Source: an uncultured Clostridia bacterium
GTDB taxonomy: Bacteria; Bacillota; Clostridia; UBA1381; UBA9506
Assembly: GCA_934438075.1 (NCBI GenBank)
Contig: CAKSBF010000006.1
Span: forward strand, 62,001-126,000
DNA: 64,000 nucleotides
Direction of reading: 5' to 3'
The notes under the pieces were generated by a model. It was not told where the DNA came from and made no database searches. It was given only the letters and a program-made list of their open reading frames with translations. Position numbers and translations under genes: made by a program. Every line of letters begins with the position of its first letter. The stretch's first letter is position 1. Positions 60,112-64,000 of this stretch are shown here, piece after piece.

Positions 60112-61740
60112 TTACTCTGTCAGATAAACAAAAGGTTCCGCTGCAAGAGGACAAAGCCCCGTCATAGGCCCCCACACCATAAGCTTTGCACTGGTTCCGG
60201 CCGCTGTCAGACTGCCGCTGATTTCATGCTCATCCGCGTTCGTATTAATTAATTTCACGTTGCTAAGAGCCTTGCCGTTATAAATCGCTGCAATCACTGT
60301 CATTTCCTGATCCGAAGAACGCGCATAAGATAAATTGTATCGGAAAGTATTTCCGTCAAAGCTGCAATCGCCCTCCTTCACAAAGATTCCATTTTCATTC
60401 GTAACATAGAAGTCGCGCCGAATCTGGCCCTGAATTGCCGTGCCTCCCAACACTGTTGACGCTGTCAAAACAGCCGTATATTTACCTGTTTCAAAGGCGG
60501 TGCCGTCTTCCTTCTCAAACACGAAGTGGAACGTCGTGTTATTATTAGTGTTATTAGCTTTTTTATAGGTACATTTTGCCTTAGTGGTTATTTCAGCTCC
60601 ATCTTTGTAAAGCTTATAATATGAATGACCTCCCTCATTACCGCCTGTACCTCTTGTCGCATCCATTACGAACCCATTCGTTCCGTAAGGAACAACACCG
60701 TTGGTTGACTGTCTGCCATCAAAACTGTCCTTAAAATAAGCAAGACTTGCTACATCAGGTATTAAGCCTTTGTACGCAATCAGAGAAACATCGTCTATCG
60801 CAACAAATGCATTGTCCTTCAGCGCGGTAGTACGGATTCTGACACCTGTCAGTTTATTATTAGAAATCGGCAGGGAGGCACTATGAAGCTTGCCGTCAAG
60901 ATAGGCTGTTGCCGTCCCGTTCTGCGGTACATAAACAATCGCCGCGTCATGCCATTCGCCTTTTGACGCGCCGCTAAAGTTTGCATAGCTTCCTTCTGTA
61001 CCCACGCCATTGGTCAAAACTGCAAGCGCGTAAGAATCCGACGCATAAAAGCGAAAATTCAATATAGACGTATACGCCGACTGGTAAGTCGAAGCAACAG
61101 CGAGGTTAATAAAAGGTATGTCGTTGCTGCTGACTCCCGTAAATATCAGCGATTTATCTCCCACTTTGCCGCGCATGCTGCCGCTGACCTCTCCGTTTGT
61201 AATGACAGCAGATTTTGATGCAACCGAATTCACCCCGAGAGCCGTTGCCTTATCCCCATCCGACATGTCATCAAAACTTTCTGCAAGTCCTTCAAAATTT
61301 AGTTTTTTTATCGACTGAGTACTCCCGCTTGGCACCGCCGCATAAGTGTTCATTGTTTTTTCCGCATACTTCACTACTCCGCCATCATAATCCGCCTCAA
61401 TGCGAATCAAACATTCACCGATCGTCTTTACGTCATTCGTACCAAAGCTTATCAGATAGTTGTTCGAACCGCTGCCGCTGTCCGTTAAAGTAAAATCTTT
61501 GCTGTTGCCGTCGCTGATGAGCCGCACCTCAGTAAATCCCGGCGGAATGATTGCATTAAAGGATACCGTGTTATTGGCAACCTGATACATGCCGCCAAGA
61601 CCCAAAATTTGTATGTCCTCCGCATTCTCAACATTGTTTCCCGTATTGCTTCCCGTTGCTGCAAGCGCCGTCACCGACAGCATACAAAGCAGTGCCGCCG
61701 ACAACAAAACCGCGGAAAACTTTTTCATTAATTTCATCAT
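60112..61740 (-). CDS. secreted beta-sandwich protein of the right-hand locus
   Basis: The product is 542 residues from ATG at 61740, six bases after AAAGGA. A signal peptide ends in VTALAATG. The middle (about residues 145-330) looks like a LamG-type sandwich with an IDDVSL strand, similar to the modules of the protein at 1641-3701; the rest is beta-rich with a repeated TYKKANNTNNNT-like linker region. No catalytic residues are recognised. It has the same place, right after an SLH-type gene, as its left-hand counterpart, so it may be a partner of the SLH protein. Confidence 0.6.
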   Translation of the reverse strand: MMKLMKKFSAVLLSAALLCMLSVTALAATGSNTGNNVENAEDIQILGLGGMYQVANNTVSFNAIIPPGFTEVRLISDGNSKDFTLTDSGSGSNNYLISFGTNDVKTIGECLIRIEADYDGGVVKYAEKTMNTYAAVPSGSTQSIKKLNFEGLAESFDDMSDGDKATALGVNSVASKSAVITNGEVSGSMRGKVGDKSLIFTGVSSNDIPFINLAVASTYQSAYTSILNFRFYASDSYALAVLTNGVGTEGSYANFSGASKGEWHDAAIVYVPQNGTATAYLDGKLHSASLPISNNKLTGVRIRTTALKDNAFVAIDDVSLIAYKGLIPDVASLAYFKDSFDGRQSTNGVVPYGTNGFVMDATRGTGGNEGGHSYYKLYKDGAEITTKAKCTYKKANNTNNNTTFHFVFEKEDGTAFETGKYTAVLTASTVLGGTAIQGQIRRDFYVTNENGIFVKEGDCSFDGNTFRYNLSYARSSDQEMTVIAAIYNGKALSNVKLINTNADEHEISGSLTAAGTSAKLMVWGPMTGLCPLAAEPFVYLTE

Positions 61741-61808
61741 GACCATTCCTTTCTTCGTGCAATTTATTTTTATAAATTTTACTTGATGCAGGACTCTCCG
61801 TTTTGTTT

Positions 61809-62927
61809 TTAACGATATATTACTGCCTCCGTAACCTCCGCATAGCGGGTTTTAAGCAGCATTTTGTCCGGCTTTGTACTGTCCATCTCGGAAGAAATGA
61901 CCGATGTTGGCGACACTGCCGTCACCGTTTTCTTCTTAGTATCCACCAGCCACACATAAGAGCGTTTGTTCACCAATGTTACAGAATGATCTCCGCCGCC
62001 GGCTGCGTTGGTGTTAGAGCTGTCCAAAAGCAGCAAACTGACGGAAGAACCGCTTATCGCATTTACCGAGCCGTAGTAATAATTAATTTCATGATTTTCT
62101 CTTGTAACCGCGTGCAAAACATCCTCTTTATCATAATCAAAATCCACCGTCAGGTCGGTAAGCTCATCACGCTGATCCGCGGTATATCTTACAACATCAC
62201 CACATTCCAGCAAATACTTGCCGTTGTTGTCCACCACCTTTGACAAAAGTGAAGAATCCATAGGCACGTAGAATTTTTTATATTGATTACCGGCACACAA
62301 AGTAATCTGATATGCGGTCTCCTCTTGGTTATCCACAGCCCAGCGGATAGACTCAATTACACCGTGCGAACTGTTATTTCCAACACTGCCGCCTGTCGAA
62401 CCCGTTTTGCATACCAAAATGTTTGCCCTGCCGCATGCCTCCACATTATAAGCGAGAAGATTGCTGCGCACAAAGGTTGCGTCATTGCCCCACGATGTTG
62501 TGCTGCCGATGCTGAAACGCTCCTGGTCGGTTTTTGCATATTCTGAGCTTCCCACCAGAATGATTTTTGTGCTTGCGTCAATTGTAAAGAATGGGATAAA
62601 TAAACCAAAAGTTTTATAAATCACTTTACTTGCACTGTCACTGTCATAATTATCAAAATTGTAACGTTTCAGCTGATCTGCCGAATCTACGGATGGTTCA
62701 TACACTCCCAGACCGTTTTCGGTATTGATGCTGTTGATTGCTCCGTCCTTGTTCACTTTATACATAATCACTTGTCGTTGCATAGGTTTATAACAAAATA
62801 ATACATAAAACAACAAGACAGGGATAAACATAATATAAAACTCATAGTTTTTCTTGTGTTCCCTTTTTACCCTGCCGCCGAGGGGCAGAGAACTGCCCCT
62901 CGATTGATTTAAAAGTACCTTGCGCAT
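61809..62927 (-). pseudogene. chimeric ORF: permease N-terminus fused to C-terminal half of an SLH-protein paralogue
   Basis: An open 372-codon frame starts at about 62927. Its first ~50 residues (NYEFYIMFIPVLLFYVLFCY, then KPM) are the start of an LplB-type permease like the one at 15283-16242, which at that point continues YGAIIAFKNF. Here the sequence switches to QRQVIMYKVNKDGAINSINT and continues as the C-terminal part of a protein related to the SLH protein at 3720-6365. The missing material is the rest of the permease, the second permease and the SLH N-terminus. The frame is kept across the junction near 62779. It is best read as a deletion product (or an assembly error), not a normal gene. 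Confidence 0.7.
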
Positions 62928-62949
62928 AGTTTCCACTCATCCTTTTCTA

Positions 62950-64000
62950 CTACCTGGCATTATAACGATCTAAAGCTTGTTGCTGCAGCTCAACCACTCT
63001 GTCTACTCCCAACTGTTTCATTCTGCTTACATAATTGTCATATTCTGAAAGATCTGCTGTTCCCATAATAAAGCTGTACAGCATCTCCCACATATAAGTA
63101 TCCAGGTCTGCAAAAATACTGCTTTTCTCTTCTGCTTCTTCTGCGGTCAAGGTAACAAGCGGCATTGCGTGCTTTGACATATCCGTTTTCTTCCAAGCTT
63201 CAACTGCCTCATTTTGCTGCGGGAAAGACTGAATACTCTGTTTCAGATGCCAGGACTGTACGCAAGGACCACCGTAGTTTCCCATACTATAACGGTTGAT
63301 AACCGCTGTAGCACTGTCTCCGTCAGGATTGTGCCAAACAAAGTCCGTAAAGGTAGGTACTCCGTCCTTCATTTCCCAAGTAACTCCCTCCGGTCCGTAA
63401 TTGTAAAGGTTATAGCCTTCCTCGCTGTAGCCATAATCCAAGTAGCGCGCTGCCAATTCTACATTCTTACAACTCTTCGTGATTGCCCAACTGCTTGCTG
63501 TGGAATACTGCCAATCCATCTGACCGAATTGCGGCTTATCGCCTTTATTTAAAGTCGGATAAGGCGCGCCAACCAAGTTAAATTCCGTATCGTTCGTGCT
63601 TTTCTTTGCCATCAGCCATGCACCGAGATTACTCCCCGTCAAGCCATAAGTTACGCCCGATTTGTTGTTCAACATATTGCTCTCTAAAATCTTGCTGTCC
63701 GTTCCTGAAAAGTTAGAATCAAGCAGGCCTTTTTGATACCATTCACGCATCTTTAAAAGAAACTCTTTATATTCCGGCTGTACCGGACCGTATTTCACCT
63801 GATTCCCATCTACATAAAATCCGGTAGTAATGCCGTAAGCACCGATAATCATACCGTTATTGAAAGGCACCTTTCCGCCAATGCTTAAGGGAGCCGTTGC
63901 ACCCAACTTTTCCTTAAAAGCCGTTAGCATCGTGTCCCATTCGTCAATAGTTTCCGGAACATCCATATTTAGCTTTTTCAGCCAATCTGCCCGGATGATA
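62950..64000 (-). CDS. solute-binding lipoprotein of second sugar transporter, 5' end outside window
   Basis: The frame stays open to the right edge (residues before the in-frame Met at 63966 read IIRADWLKKLN, matching the paralogue's GDWLEELKL). About 350 residues are visible, with MDVPETIDEWDTMLTAF, YGITTGFYVDGNQVKYG and YLDYGYSEEGYNLYNYG aligned to the same places in the protein at 16261-17817. It should capture an oligosaccharide, but the adjacent permease is the truncated chimera, so its transport partners must lie elsewhere or be lost. The stop at 62950 is close to the chimera's start. Confidence 0.85.
   Translation of the reverse strand, partial: IIRADWLKKLNMDVPETIDEWDTMLTAFKEKLGATAPLSIGGKVPFNNGMIIGAYGITTGFYVDGNQVKYGPVQPEYKEFLLKMREWYQKGLLDSNFSGTDSKILESNMLNNKSGVTYGLTGSNLGAWLMAKKSTNDTEFNLVGAPYPTLNKGDKPQFGQMDWQYSTASSWAITKSCKNVELAARYLDYGYSEEGYNLYNYGPEGVTWEMKDGVPTFTDFVWHNPDGDSATAVINRYSMGNYGGPCVQSWHLKQSIQSFPQQNEAVEAWKKTDMSKHAMPLVTLTAEEAEEKSSIFADLDTYMWEMLYSFIMGTADLSEYDNYVSRMKQLGVDRVVELQQQALDRYNAR

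Noticed and set aside
61809..62927. A genuine membrane-anchored one-helix protein
   Set aside because: Possible, but the first 50 residues match a permease start so closely, and the rest matches an SLH-protein C-terminus, that a deletion junction or misassembly explains it better.
1..64000. CRISPR arrays, rRNA genes, insertion sequences or prophage
   Set aside because: No regularly spaced repeats, rRNA sequence, transposase or phage structural gene was found.

Overview
The window reads as a chromosome segment of an anaerobic, low-to-mid GC Gram-positive bacterium of the Clostridia. The supporting signs are SLH-domain surface proteins, an IspH-ribosomal S1 fusion in a cmk-plsC-ispH/S1 cluster, a nadK-argR-recN cluster, Firmicutes-type ribosome binding sites, TTGaca/TATAAT promoters and LplB/LplC-type sugar ABC transporters. 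Plant-polysaccharide enzymes next to SLH proteins recall pectin-degrading gut Clostridia such as Monoglobus; that placement is inference.

Left region (1-17.9 kb, all minus strand): a polysaccharide-use locus. Transcription runs leftwards: solute-binding lipoprotein, two permeases, a membrane-bound AraC-type regulator, a GH105 unsaturated-glycuronyl hydrolase, a 1,507-residue multimodular polysaccharide-lyase-like enzyme, an SLH surface protein, a secreted two-module beta-sandwich protein, and a GH106-like glycosidase cut by the window edge. GH105 plus GH106-like plus lyase suggests rhamnogalacturonan or pectin. Next come an AT-rich gap, a repetitive hairpin-rich non-coding block (18.35-18.8 kb) and tRNA-Val(CAC).

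Central region (19-38 kb): a long minus-strand operon with one good promoter at 31.07-31.10 kb encodes a malate/lactate-type dehydrogenase, fumarase, HdrB, HdrC, HdrA, an MvhD/FlxD protein, two Fe-S proteins and a flavoprotein resembling FlxC/B/A, fumarate reductase FrdB and FrdA without a membrane anchor, a small membrane protein and a thioredoxin-like [2Fe-2S] protein. Next to it is pckA, and further on a Na+-pumping decarboxylase beta subunit (OadB) with a 39-residue OadG-like partner. Together they describe PEP -> oxaloacetate -> malate -> fumarate -> succinate, possibly towards propionate, with a soluble HdrA-based electron-bifurcating complex that may deliver electrons to fumarate. This is the most exciting part of the window. 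A small SLH protein, tRNA-Arg(CCT), an NSS transporter and a radical SAM activase-like protein are interspersed.

Housekeeping region (38-54 kb): ispH-S1, plsC and cmk; D,D-carboxypeptidase; a LacI regulator; an S24-like regulator with a degenerate dyad; L-fucose isomerase under a LacI regulator with two clear operators; capF; fabZ; mreB; and nadK-argR-recN with a QueG-like protein.

Right region (54.5-64 kb, minus strand): an EamA transporter flanked by related repeats, then a second sugar locus (GH88, MBL hydrolase, tartrate/isopropylmalate-type dehydrogenase, GH39-like, secreted beta-sandwich protein). Its transport genes look damaged: the permease is reduced to its N-terminus and fused in frame to the C-terminal half of an SLH-protein paralogue, beside a solute-binding protein cut by the right edge. 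No CRISPR array, rRNA, phage or insertion sequence was seen.
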